Assembly (NCBI GenBank): GCA_963797605.1 | Contig: CAWCPX010000005.1 | Coordinates: 992,001-1,056,000, forward strand | Direction: 5' to 3' | From: DASQPR01 sp963797605 | GTDB taxonomy: Bacteria > Actinomycetota > Actinomycetes > Mycobacteriales > Micromonosporaceae | DNA length: 64,000 nt | Shown here: piece by piece, positions 48,243 through 57,714 of the stretch | Position numbering within the stretch: position 1 is the stretch's first letter | Layout: each line of letters starts with the position of its first letter | The notes under the pieces: generated by a model | Told to the model about the DNA's origin: nothing | Database searches by the model: none | The model's input: the letters and a program-made list of their open reading frames with translations, nothing else | Translations under genes and position numbers: made by a program

Positions 48243-49630
48243 CGGACCGCCTTCGGTGACGACGCCATTCGTTGCACCTGGCGCAGGACCTCGTCGAGGC
48301 TGCCGGCACCGGCCCACTTCACCACGGGTACGCCGTGTTCGCGCAGCTGAGCGAGCGTGGTCTCGCGATCGAGCCGCCACAGCCGGGCGCCGAGCGCGGT
48401 GAACACGCCGTCGTTGAGCCACGAGTAGCCGGCTTTCGCGGACCCGGCTCGGGTGCCACCGACCGGCAGGCCGTCGAGAGCGGACAGGATCTCGGGCGGC
48501 ATCGTGTCGACCGCCACCACGAAACGGCCGCTGCGGGCGAGCCGGGCCAGCATCGCGGCCGACTTGGCGTCGATCATCGGGGTCAACACGACGACGAGCG
48601 CGTTCGGCGAGATCAGCTGCGCCCCGATCATGAACGGTGCCGGTTCCTGCGCGCCTCGGGCGGGGTGCACGTCGAGGAGCCACTCCAACGTCGCGAGGTA
48701 ATGCCGGTGGCCGGACGACGGGCGCAGGCGACGGCCCTGCCAGCCGTACTCGATGAACGACACCCGGTCGCCCCGGTGCAGGTAGTGCTCCCCGATGCCG
48801 GCGGCGGCGCGTACGGTCGTGTCGAGCACCGATCGCGCGCCGTGTACGCCACCGGAGCGCCCAGCCTCGTGCAGCACGTCGAGCAGCACGACGATCTCGG
48901 CATCACGGTCGGAGAGGGTCGCGGCGACGTGCAGTTGTCGGGTGCGCAGGGAGACCCGCCAGTCGATCCGGCGGAGGCGGTCACCGGGGCTGAACATGCG
49001 CACACCGGCCAGCTCCCCGCCTTCCCCCGGGCGCCGAGATCGGTGGAAGCCCGACATGCCGGCGGCCCGGGGCATGGCGTCACTCGCGTCGAACGGCTCT
49101 GTGCTCGGATAGATCCGCACCTCGGCCGGCGGCGCTATCACCACCGGGCTGATCAGCAGGCCGTCCGCTGCGATCGCGTGCGCCAACACCGGTCCGAGCA
49201 GGTGCCGGCCCCACCGCAGGGCCTGGCCCCTCAACTCGATGCCGACGTTGTCTCCGGCGGCGATGGCGGTCGCGTACGGGCGGTCGACCTCGGCCATCCG
49301 CAGCCACGGATCCGACGACAGCCGGGCGATCACGAGGTCGTAACGGAGTTCGTCGTGATTGGTGACGTCGATGCTGCCGCGCAGGGTGCCGCTTTCGGCC
49401 AGCACCGGGTCGTGCAGACCGAGATGGACCTCGGGCGCGGCCCGCGGGCGTCGCCACAGCCCGAGCGACGCGCCGATCGCGATCGGTGCCGCGAGCACGA
49501 TCAGGTCCGGCCGGCGGGCGAAGACGGCACCGAGGGAGAACAGCGCGACCAGGAGCACCGCCCGGCCGAACGCCCGCGTGGGCAGCCATTGTGTAGGCGT
49601 ACCCGTGTCGGCTGTGGTTTGTTCACTCAC
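48236..49630 (-). CDS. DUF58 domain protein of the MoxR operon
   Basis: GTG 49630, six bases after the moxR stop, gives 464 residues. Two N-terminal membrane helices (~20-60), a beta-rich middle, then the DUF58 segment LRRIDWRVSLRTRQLHVA and a vWA-like fold with VVLLDVLHEAG. Such proteins are partners of MoxR AAA+ ATPases in maturation of membrane or secreted complexes. Its stop codon falls in the 65-bp repeat. Confidence 0.88.
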   Translation of the reverse strand: MSEQTTADTGTPTQWLPTRAFGRAVLLVALFSLGAVFARRPDLIVLAAPIAIGASLGLWRRPRAAPEVHLGLHDPVLAESGTLRGSIDVTNHDELRYDLVIARLSSDPWLRMAEVDRPYATAIAAGDNVGIELRGQALRWGRHLLGPVLAHAIAADGLLISPVVIAPPAEVRIYPSTEPFDASDAMPRAAGMSGFHRSRRPGEGGELAGVRMFSPGDRLRRIDWRVSLRTRQLHVAATLSDRDAEIVVLLDVLHEAGRSGGVHGARSVLDTTVRAAAGIGEHYLHRGDRVSFIEYGWQGRRLRPSSGHRHYLATLEWLLDVHPARGAQEPAPFMIGAQLISPNALVVVLTPMIDAKSAAMLARLARSGRFVVAVDTMPPEILSALDGLPVGGTRAGSAKAGYSWLNDGVFTALGARLWRLDRETTLAQLREHGVPVVKWAGAGSLDEVLRQVQRMASSPKAVRA

Positions 49631-49635
49631 GTCGA

Positions 49636-50684
<1,049 letters not shown>

Positions 50685-50688
<4 letters not shown>

Positions 50689-51248
50689 AACGCCTCCATC
50701 TGCGCGACCAGCACCGCGATCTCCTGCGGTGTGGCACTTCGGTTGATCGGTTCGTGCAGGAACTTCCACAGTTGCGGGCCGACGAGTTGCTCCGCCCGCA
50801 CCGGATCGCTTTGCCGGCTGATGCCATGCGACAGGCGCAACCGCTCATCGACGATATCGGCGAACGCGACCTGCACGACGCTGGCGAACCGCCGGAGGTC
50901 GCGGTGGGTCCATTCGAGACGCGCCTCCCACCGGCGGACGGCGGTCTGCATGCCGTCGTTGCCCATCTCGCGCGGCGCTCGCGGTTTCGGCACGTCACGC
51001 AGGGTCGGCGGCAGGTCGGGGGCGGCCACCCAACGCAGGATGGCCCGCAGCACGACCAGCGTCACGACGGCACCGGCGACGAAGACGTACGGAGCGCCGA
51101 CCCGCACCTGCCGCAGCACCAACCAGATCGCCCAGGATCCGGCGGCGCAGACGACGACCGAGGACCCGATGCGATAGGCGAGGCCGCGGTCGCTCCGGCG
51201 GCGGCGAGGCTCGTCTTCATAGGTGAGGAGATCGTCGAGGCGTGTCAT
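50685..51248 (-). CDS. Membrane protein of the MoxR/DUF58 operon
   Basis: A 187-residue protein with two membrane helices (~26-46 and 52-70), and a ~110-residue cytosolic part containing MQTAVRRWEARLEWT and RFASVVQVAFADIVDERLR. Such proteins are common in this operon in actinobacteria, but without a named function. Its ends overlap both neighbours by four bases (ATGA and GTGA), so translation is coupled. Confidence 0.8.
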
Positions 51249-52039
51249 CGCGGCTCCCCCACCGGCGCTGACGGCCGCGGCCGGTGAGGCTCGACCGACA
51301 CGCTGCTGAGCACCGGGTCACCTGCGAGCGGGCCGGATCGGGACTGGGCGAGTTCTTCGCGCAACTGGCCGAACGCGATCCGGGCGGTCAGGCGCATCGA
51401 CGACTCGATCAGCCGGGTGCTGTAGCGGGCTTCGCGGTAGAGCTCGGCCAGTGAGTAGAGCACTTCGGCGCTGACCTGATGCGACCGCAAGAGTCGATCG
51501 ACGAGGTTGGCCGGGGTGTCACCGGGCTCACGCCGGGTGCCGGCCACCGCGGCGACCTCCTCCAACCGCACCCAGCACGCGATCACCGCGGACCGGGCAT
51601 CACCGTCTTCGCTGGCCAACTCGGCGATGCTCGCGTCGACAGCGGCGATCACCGCCTCGCGCCGCGTCGCCGCCAACGCGGACCCGGCGGGCGCGAGCCG
51701 GGCCAGCTTGGCCGCGCGCGTCTCCAGCCACATTTTGATCAGTTGCCACGCCAGCAGCGCCAGCACGGCGATGCCGAGGAGCGTGCAGCCGACCGAGATA
51801 AGCACGGTGAGCCAATGCGGAGCGTGCCACGCTTGCTGCGCCTTCGGTGGCGTCGGCTGCGCGATGCCGGCGCTCCGCTCGGCGGCGGCGTGCGATGCCA
51901 CCGCCTGCGACTCCCAGATGCGCGGGATCGGCAGGCTCTTGACACCGGGCGTGGCGACGACAGCCGTGACGGCCAGGGCCACCAGGAGCCCACCGGTCGT
52001 CACGAGCGGCCACAATCGTCGTGGCGTCCAGCCAAACAT
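51245..52039 (-). CDS. DUF4129 domain membrane protein
   Basis: A 264-residue protein with membrane helices at ~10-30 and ~78-102 and a C-terminal DUF4129 domain (VIACWVRLEEVAAVAGTRRE, TPANLVDRLLRSH, LAELYREARYSTRLI). The domain is typical of MoxR operons and may link to transglutaminase-like or protease activity elsewhere in the genome. First gene of the four-gene operon. Confidence 0.87.
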   Translation of the reverse strand: MFGWTPRRLWPLVTTGGLLVALAVTAVVATPGVKSLPIPRIWESQAVASHAAAERSAGIAQPTPPKAQQAWHAPHWLTVLISVGCTLLGIAVLALLAWQLIKMWLETRAAKLARLAPAGSALAATRREAVIAAVDASIAELASEDGDARSAVIACWVRLEEVAAVAGTRREPGDTPANLVDRLLRSHQVSAEVLYSLAELYREARYSTRLIESSMRLTARIAFGQLREELAQSRSGPLAGDPVLSSVSVEPHRPRPSAPVGEPR

Positions 52040-52115
52040 CCCAGTCCCCGTTTATCCGTGATCGCGCATGTCACGCCGATTGTGCCAGGCCTGAGGCCCT
52101 AACTCGAACCCTCGA

Positions 52116-52868
52116 TCACGCCATGTCGGCGAGGGTCTTCGCTCGCGTCAGCACTTCGTCCACCATGGCCGGGGTGAGCCGGCCGGTAAAGGTGTTCTGC
52201 TGGCTGACGTGGTAACAACCGAGCAACATCGGCGCGTCTGGGCCGCCGTCCCACAACGCACCGTGACCGAAGGCCGGTCGCGGGCGTGGTGTCGGCACGC
52301 GGTAGGCGGAGTTTAGCGTCGGCCACCACGCATTCCAGGCAAAGGCGCCCAGCGCCACCACAACCCGGAGCGTCGGGGCGATCAACTCGACCTCGCGGCG
52401 CAGCCAGGGCGCGCATGTGTCTCGCTCGACGGTCGTCGGCTTGTTGTCCGGAGGCGCGCAGCGCACCGCCGAGAAGATGCGGGTGTCAATCAACTCGAGA
52501 CCGTCGTCGGACGCGACGCTGGTCGGCTGGTTCGCCAGGCCGACGCGGTACATCGACGCGAACAGCACGTCGCCCGAGCGGTCACCGGTGAAGATACGCC
52601 CGGTCCGGTTGCCGCCGTTCGCGGCCGGTGCGAGTCCGAGAATCGCGATTCGGGCATCGGTGGGACCGTAGCCGGGGACGGGCCGACCCCAGTACGTCTG
52701 ATCGGCGAACGACGCTCGCTTGACCCGGGCCACCTCCTCCCGCCATGCGACCAGGCGAGGACAGGCTCGGCAGGTCGACACGTGCTGGTCGAGGTCTCCA
52801 AGACCGTCGCAGGCCACAGCCTGAGCCGTGACCTGCGACAGCGACTGTGCCGGGGTCGGAGCGCGCAT
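52116..52868 (-). CDS. udgB: Type-5 uracil-DNA glycosylase (UdgB)
   Basis: ATG 52868 overlaps the upstream stop (TGATG). The 250-residue protein carries the iron-sulfur Cys pattern (STCRACPRLVAWRE, then C at FSAVRCAPPDNKPT and RDTCAPWLRRE), the active-site stretch LGLAPAANGGNRTGRIFTG, and the C-terminal LLGCYHVSQQNTFTGRLT. These match family 5 UDGs, which remove uracil, hypoxanthine and other deaminated bases; high-GC actinobacteria commonly carry them. Confidence 0.92.
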   Translation of the reverse strand: MRAPTPAQSLSQVTAQAVACDGLGDLDQHVSTCRACPRLVAWREEVARVKRASFADQTYWGRPVPGYGPTDARIAILGLAPAANGGNRTGRIFTGDRSGDVLFASMYRVGLANQPTSVASDDGLELIDTRIFSAVRCAPPDNKPTTVERDTCAPWLRREVELIAPTLRVVVALGAFAWNAWWPTLNSAYRVPTPRPRPAFGHGALWDGGPDAPMLLGCYHVSQQNTFTGRLTPAMVDEVLTRAKTLADMA

Positions 52869-53548
52869 CAACCCAGTTTCGCCCGGAAGAAGTCGAGCGT
52901 GCGTGCCCATGCCAGGGAAGCCGCGTCAACCGCGTAGACCTCGGGGCGGTCGTCGTTGAAGAACGCGTGTTCCGTCCCCGGATAGTCATAGGTTGTGCAT
53001 TCGCCGCCGGCCGCTTTGATCGCCGCGACGGCGGTCTGGATGCCGGGCGCGGAACTCGTGCCGTCGCCCTCGGAGCAGTGGATCATCGCAGCCTTGCCGG
53101 CGTAGTTCTCCCAGTGCGGCGACATGCGCTCCCACGGCACCGGCGGATAGAACCCGACCGTCGCCAGAATCTGGTCGGAGAGCGTCGCCGACCACAGCGC
53201 GAGGCTGCCACCCATGCAGAAACCGACGGCACCGACCTTGCCGGTCGCGCCCACGCTGTTGAGGTGGGCAGCGGCACCGGCCATGTCCTTCGCGGCCTGG
53301 TCCATCGCGAGACCCATCATCATCTTGCCGGCCTCGTCGGGCTCCGTCGTGTGCTTACCGTGATAGAGGTCGGGCGCGATCGCCACGAATCCCGCGGCCG
53401 CGAATCGGTCCGTGAGCGAGGTGATGTGGGGCACGAGGCCCCACCACTCCTGGATCACGATCACACCCGGGCCGGAGCCCGTGTCGGGCAGCGCGAGGTA
53501 ACCCTCGCTGGTGCCGCCGTTGCTCCGATAGCTGACAATCTCGCCCAT
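52868..53548 (-). CDS. Dienelactone hydrolase family protein
   Basis: A 226-residue alpha/beta hydrolase. The Cys nucleophile is in GAVGFCMGGSLAL, the Asp in IHCSEGDGTSSAP region and the His in YPGTEHAFFND, giving the complete DLH triad; IQEWWGLVPHI is also typical. Family enzymes open dienelactones or related esters in aromatic catabolism, but the substrate here is unknown. Overlaps udgB by one base. Confidence 0.9.
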   Translation of the reverse strand: MGEIVSYRSNGGTSEGYLALPDTGSGPGVIVIQEWWGLVPHITSLTDRFAAAGFVAIAPDLYHGKHTTEPDEAGKMMMGLAMDQAAKDMAGAAAHLNSVGATGKVGAVGFCMGGSLALWSATLSDQILATVGFYPPVPWERMSPHWENYAGKAAMIHCSEGDGTSSAPGIQTAVAAIKAAGGECTTYDYPGTEHAFFNDDRPEVYAVDAASLAWARTLDFFRAKLG

Positions 53549-53745
53549 TACCGACTCCTAGGGATGCAGACGCCGTTGACTGGTACGCATAGAGGGGGGC
53601 GAACATTCGCTGTCTGTTGACGTCGAATTTCACTCCAGGGCAACCGTGATGAGGTAGCCAATCACGCGCACCGCACTCCCCGATACCCGCAAATTAGGTG
53701 TCGAAGATCGCAAATGCCTTCCGTGCAGGTCACGGCGTTGCGGGG

Positions 53746-54684
53746 TCAGGCGATCGACCAGGCGATCCCGTCGAGAATGTCGTGCTCGCTCGCGACCACG
53801 GCGCCGGCCGGTCCGGTGAAGCCCGCGCGCTCCATGATGATGCGCAGGATCAGGGCACCGGCGCCGATCACGTCTGCCCGGCCGGGATGCATCACGCCGA
53901 TCTCCAGCCGCTGCGATCGCGTCATCCCGAGCAGCCGGTCGGTGACCTCGGCGACCTGCTCGTAGGAGACACGCGCGCCGTGAATGCGGGCCGGGTCATA
54001 GGCGGTCAAGCCGAGCGCCATGGCCGTCACGGTGGTGACGGACCCGGCCAGACCAATGAGCGTAGAAGCGTTTTTGCCGGGTACGGTCACCAGTGCACGA
54101 TCCACCGCAGCCGTGATGTCGGCGGTGGCCGCCGCGATCTGGGCCGCCGTCGGTGGGTCGTCGTGCAGATGGCGTTCGGTCAGCCGGACGCATCCGATGT
54201 CGACGCTGATCTCGTGGTCGACCGTGCCGCTGCCGGTGACGAACTCGGTGGAGCCGCCGCCGATGTCGACGACCAGGTAGGGCGTGGCGAGGTCGGCCGC
54301 GATCCCGCGGGTGGCTCCCGTGAAAGACAGCCGGGCCTCCTGGTCACCGGAGACCACCTCCGGCGGGATGCCCAGCGTGGTCTCGACCATGGCCTGGAAA
54401 TCCGCCGCGTTGCCGGCGTCCCGGGAGGCGGAGGTCGCCACCATCCGGACGCGTTCCGTGCCCAACTCGACGATCTGGCGGGCGTAGCCGTCGAGGGCCA
54501 CGCGGGTGCGCTCGATCGCGGCGGGTGCGAGTTCGCCGGTGCGGTCGACGCCTTCGCCGAGCCGGACGATCTCCATGAGGCGTACGACGTCGACGAGCGG
54601 TTCCGGGCTATCGAGGTCCGGTGCGTCGGCGACGAGCAACCGGATCGAGTTCGTGCCGCAGTCAATCGCCGCGACCCGGGTCAT
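53746..54684 (-). CDS. ppx: Exopolyphosphatase/guanosine pentaphosphate phosphatase family
   Basis: ATG 54684 (MTRVAAIDCGTNSIRLLV) gives 312 residues of the Ppx/GppA ASKHA fold: the N-terminal phosphate-1 loop, VRMVATSASRDAGN, and PYLVVDIGGGSTEFV. The short, single-domain form matches mycobacterial Ppx1/Ppx2 types that degrade polyphosphate or pppGpp. It starts directly at the edge of the 65-bp repeat cluster. Its place near eno/ftsB/DUF501 is conserved in actinobacteria. Confidence 0.92.
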   Translation of the reverse strand: MTRVAAIDCGTNSIRLLVADAPDLDSPEPLVDVVRLMEIVRLGEGVDRTGELAPAAIERTRVALDGYARQIVELGTERVRMVATSASRDAGNAADFQAMVETTLGIPPEVVSGDQEARLSFTGATRGIAADLATPYLVVDIGGGSTEFVTGSGTVDHEISVDIGCVRLTERHLHDDPPTAAQIAAATADITAAVDRALVTVPGKNASTLIGLAGSVTTVTAMALGLTAYDPARIHGARVSYEQVAEVTDRLLGMTRSQRLEIGVMHPGRADVIGAGALILRIIMERAGFTGPAGAVVASEHDILDGIAWSIA

Positions 54685-54944
54685 GTCCGCCCCCGCTTCG
54701 CAAGGCGCGGCCATACTGCAACATCATTCGCTACGACAAGCTCGCTCACGTCCGCCCCCGCTTCGCAAGGCGCGGCCATACCGCAACATCATTCGCTACG
54801 ACAAGCTCGCTCACGTCCGCCCCCGCTTCGCAAGGCGCGGCCATACTGCAACATGGTTCGCTACGACCAGCTCGCTCACGTCCGCCCCCGCTTCGCAAGG
54901 CGCGGCCATACTGCAACATCATTCGCTACGACAAGCTCGCTCAT
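54685..54944. repeat. 65-bp direct repeat cluster B (4 units)
   Basis: Four head-to-tail units begin at 54685, 54750, 54815 and 54880, each 65 bp and nearly identical (CGCTTCGCAAGGCGCGGCCA core, variants at one or two bases). They fill exactly the space between the argA stop codon and the ppx start. Related to cluster A, with ~75-80% identity by eye. Confidence 0.95.
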
Positions 54945-55453
54945 TCGATGTCCAAGTGCAACAGCATTCGTGTATTTCCCAACGTGTTCGGTTTGACGCG
55001 TTCGAGGTCGAGGAATTCGGCGACGCCTTCGTCGTAGCTGCGGAGCAGTTCCTCGTAGACCTTCGGGGGCACCGGCGCGCCGTCGATCTCCCGGAACCCG
55101 AACGAACCGAAGAACGACGTCTCGAACGTCAGACAGAAGACCCGGGCCACCCCGAGCGCGGCCGCCGTGGCCAGCAGCTCGCTGACGATGCGGTGGCCGA
55201 TCTTGTATCCGCGCATGCTCGGGTGCACCGCGACCGTACGGATCTCGGCCAGGTCTTCCCACATCACGTGGATCGCGCCACAGCCGACGAGGGAGCCGTC
55301 GTCGTCACGCACGGCGACGAGGAATTCCTGCACCGATTCGAAGATCGCGACCGTGGCTTTCGAGAGGAGCCGACGCTCGACCGAGTACGTGTCGATCAGC
55401 GCACGAATGCCACGGACGTCACTCGTCCGGGCCCGCCGAATCGTCACGCTCAT
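54941..55453 (-). CDS. argA: Amino-acid N-acetyltransferase, Rv2747-type
   Basis: ATG 55453 gives a 170-residue GNAT protein: MSVTIRRARTSDVRGIRALI, then VGCGAIHVMWEDLAEIRTVA, the acetyl-CoA loop GYKIGHRIVSELL, and VFCLTFETSFFGSFGFREID. This is the short glutamate/glutamine N-acetyltransferase used for arginine synthesis in mycobacteria and relatives. A longer frame fused to it upstream is only antisense of the next genes. It is flanked on both sides by 65-bp repeat sequence. Confidence 0.88.
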   Translation of the reverse strand: MSVTIRRARTSDVRGIRALIDTYSVERRLLSKATVAIFESVQEFLVAVRDDDGSLVGCGAIHVMWEDLAEIRTVAVHPSMRGYKIGHRIVSELLATAAALGVARVFCLTFETSFFGSFGFREIDGAPVPPKVYEELLRSYDEGVAEFLDLERVKPNTLGNTRMLLHLDIE

Positions 55454-55490
55454 GCGGCGACATGATTCGCTCCGGCAAGCTTGCTCATGA
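55453..55490. repeat. Partial 65-bp repeat unit
   Basis: GCGGCGACATGATTCGCTCC followed by GGCAAGCTTGCTCATGA resembles the second half of the cluster A unit. It overlaps the argA start codon, the same stop/start-junction placement seen in clusters A and B. Confidence 0.65.
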
Positions 55491-55588
55491 GGATCAGGGT
55501 AACGGGGCGGTCGCGGTGGCCCGTCGTGGCATGTCCGACCCATGACAGTTCGTTGCCCGGTGATGCCCCACCACCCAGCATGGCGGGC

Positions 55589-56380
55589 ATGACCTACCGG
55601 AATCGCATGCTCGTCTATATCACCGCCGCGGTGGTCGTGGTCGCCACGATCACCGGCTGCGGTGTGCTGAGTTCGGCCAAGCACCTGGCCAGCAACGTCG
55701 GCACGCTCGGCGACATCTCCAACCAGCTCACGGCAGCCGAGAAGCTGACCTACCGAGCCGACTACAAGGCCAGCGACGGCACCACGAACACGCTGGCCCA
55801 GGCACCGCCGAAGACCGCGTTCCTCTCGAAGGCCTCCGACTGGATCTTCGATGGGTCGAACATCTTCGCGTGCGACACCGAGGACAACGTCGTCAACTGC
55901 ACGAAGACGGCCGAGACCGACACCGCGGCGCCCGAGGCCGTGCTCGCGGCGGGCGGGTTCGGCAACGGCGGATTCTTCTCCGGCGCGCTCGGCATCGCGT
56001 TGCTCGCGGGGGCGATGCTCGTACCGTCCGCCAAGATCGTCAAGAGCTCCAGGAAGATCGCCGGGCTCGACTCCACCTGCGTCGACGTGTCGAACGTCAG
56101 CGGCACGAAGGACGGCACCGACGATCTCACCGACTTCTCCATGTGCGTCGCCGGCAACGGCGTCGTCACCGACTTCCAGGGCACCGACACCGACGGGAAG
56201 AAGACCGGGATCACGATGACCGCGTTCTCGACGAAGGTCGACCCGAGCCTCTTCCAGCCGCCCGCCGGCGCGACCATCACCGACAGCGGCTCGCTCCCCG
56301 GCCTGCCGAGCAGCCCGCCTAGCACCGCACCGAGTGGCCTGCCGAGCGGCGCGCCGTCGCCCCTGCCGAGCCAGAGCTAG
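55589..56380 (+). CDS. Lipoprotein (LppX/LolA-like fold suspected)
   Basis: ATG 55589 gives 263 residues with signal helix LVYITAAVVVVATITGC (lipobox ITGC). The mature part has KLTYRADYKASDGTT, a DSTCVDVSNVS segment and paired Cys residues, and ends in a Pro/Ser-rich tail. It resembles in plan the lipoprotein at 59191-59850; both are secreted and beta-rich. Binding of a hydrophobic ligand is a guess from fold pattern. Confidence 0.7.
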   Translation: MTYRNRMLVYITAAVVVVATITGCGVLSSAKHLASNVGTLGDISNQLTAAEKLTYRADYKASDGTTNTLAQAPPKTAFLSKASDWIFDGSNIFACDTEDNVVNCTKTAETDTAAPEAVLAAGGFGNGGFFSGALGIALLAGAMLVPSAKIVKSSRKIAGLDSTCVDVSNVSGTKDGTDDLTDFSMCVAGNGVVTDFQGTDTDGKKTGITMTAFSTKVDPSLFQPPAGATITDSGSLPGLPSSPPSTAPSGLPSGAPSPLPSQS

Positions 56381-56426
56381 CGAAACGAACGGGACCCGGG
56401 GGCATCCGACTCCCGGGGCCGTTTCG
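56381..56426. terminator. Bidirectional terminator hairpin
   Basis: CGAAACG...GG..CCCGGGGG pairs with CTCCCGGGGCCGTTTCG with small bulges. It occupies the 47-bp gap between the convergent lipoprotein and DUF501 genes. Confidence 0.7.
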
Positions 56427-56427
56427 G

Positions 56428-56991
56428 CTAATCGACGTCGATGTCGACGCAGGGGCCGTCGAGCCACCACGGGGCGATCGCGGCGTACGTCTCGTCTCCG
56501 AGCGGGTTCACGCCCGGCCCGACGGCGAGGGCATGCGCGAGGTGCACGTGCAGGCATTTCACCCGGTTGGGCATGCCGCCGGCGGACGTACCCGCGATCT
56601 CGGGCACTTCCATGATCGCTTCGCGGCGGGCGAGATAGTCCTCGTGCGCGGCAAGGTAGTCGGCGGCCAACTCGGGATCGGACGCGAGCCGCGCCGCCAT
56701 CTCCTTCATCACGCCGCCGGATTCCAGCCGGCTGCACGCCGAGGTCGCCTTCGGGCAGGTCAGGTAGAAAAGCGTCGGAAACGGGGTGCCGTCGGCCAGC
56801 CGGGGCGTCGTCTCGACCACGTCGGGCAGGCCGCACGGGCAGCGGTGCGCGACGGCTCGGGTGCCGCGAGGCGTGCGCCCCAGTTGCGCCCCGACGACGG
56901 CCCGGTCCGCCTCGGTCGCGGCCGGAAACGTCGACTCGGGCAGGATCCGGTCGGACACCGGCGGTCCGGCCGCCGGTTCGTGGGACGTCAT
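56428..56991 (-). CDS. DUF501 domain-containing protein
   Basis: ATG 56991 lies one base after the ftsB-like stop. The 187-residue protein has the DUF501 pattern: VVGAQLGRTPRGTRAVAHRC, CGLPDVVETTPRLADGTPFP, FYLTCPKATSACSRLES and NRVKCLHVHLAHALA. The Cys and His residues may bind metal. Function is unknown, but the eno-ftsB-DUF501-ppx order is a conserved actinobacterial cluster. Confidence 0.9.
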   Translation of the reverse strand: MTSHEPAAGPPVSDRILPESTFPAATEADRAVVGAQLGRTPRGTRAVAHRCPCGLPDVVETTPRLADGTPFPTLFYLTCPKATSACSRLESGGVMKEMAARLASDPELAADYLAAHEDYLARREAIMEVPEIAGTSAGGMPNRVKCLHVHLAHALAVGPGVNPLGDETYAAIAPWWLDGPCVDIDVD

Positions 56992-56992
56992 G

Positions 56993-57691
56993 TCAGTGGC
57001 CTCCGGAAATCGTGCCCGGGTCGTCCGCACTGCGCAGACTCGACCAGAGCTGGGAATACCACGTCGTCGTCGGCTTCGCGGTCTTCGTGGTCGCGGGTGG
57101 CACCGGAGCCTGCTGGACGACGTACGTCTTCGTGCCCGGCGGCACCATGAAGAACCGCGCCCGCGCCTCGGCCTTGATGAACGCGGGGTCGTTCCACTCC
57201 TGCGACTGCTGGTTCAGGTTCTTGATCTCGGCACGCTGGGCCGCTTGCGCGGTCTGCAGCGCCTGGATCTGGGCCTGCTGCGACAGATAGAGGCGCACCG
57301 GGTACGCGTACGCCAGCATCAACGCGAGCAGGATCAAGCCGAGTGCGGTGATCCGGCCGTTACGCCGACCGGTCTTCGGTGCCGTGGTGTGCCGGGTCGC
57401 ACCGGTGGGCATCGATCGGCGCGCACTGGCCGGCCGGGTGCCGGAGCGGCCCGTCTCGGCCGAGCCTCGGCCCGCGCCGCCCTGCCGGCCGGAATCGGAC
57501 GTGGTGCTACCACGCGTCGCCGGCCGCGGGATCTGCTCGCCCCGGCCGGGAACCGCTCGCCCCGGCGCGCTGCGGCCACGACCGGGCACCGCACGGCCGG
57601 GTGCGCCCCGGTCGCCAGCGCCCCGGGCTCGCGAACTTCCGTCGCGAGACCCGCTGGGGCCCTGGCCACTGGGGGTTCGGCGCGAAACCAT
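56993..57691 (-). CDS. FtsB/DivIC-family septum formation initiator
   Basis: ATG 57691 with GGGGGGCGG upstream gives 232 residues: a ~115-residue Gly/Pro/Arg/Ser-rich disordered N-terminus with repeated APGRAVPGRG-like units, one membrane helix (~115-135, ITALGLILLALMLAYAYPV), a short coiled coil (QIQALQTAQAAQRAEIKNLN) and AFIKAEARARFFMVPPGTKT as in actinobacterial FtsB. It likely joins FtsL/FtsQ at the divisome. The disordered start is unusually long. Confidence 0.85.
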   Translation of the reverse strand: MVSRRTPSGQGPSGSRDGSSRARGAGDRGAPGRAVPGRGRSAPGRAVPGRGEQIPRPATRGSTTSDSGRQGGAGRGSAETGRSGTRPASARRSMPTGATRHTTAPKTGRRNGRITALGLILLALMLAYAYPVRLYLSQQAQIQALQTAQAAQRAEIKNLNQQSQEWNDPAFIKAEARARFFMVPPGTKTYVVQQAPVPPATTKTAKPTTTWYSQLWSSLRSADDPGTISGGH

Positions 57692-57714
57692 GTCCGCCCC
57701 CCGAATTCTTCTGC

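Noticed and set aside
54941..56836. A 631-residue minus-strand reading frame with an acetyltransferase at its end
   Set aside because: Only the last 170 residues match a family (ArgA); the rest is antisense of the lipoprotein and DUF501 genes with low-complexity Arg/Gly sequence.
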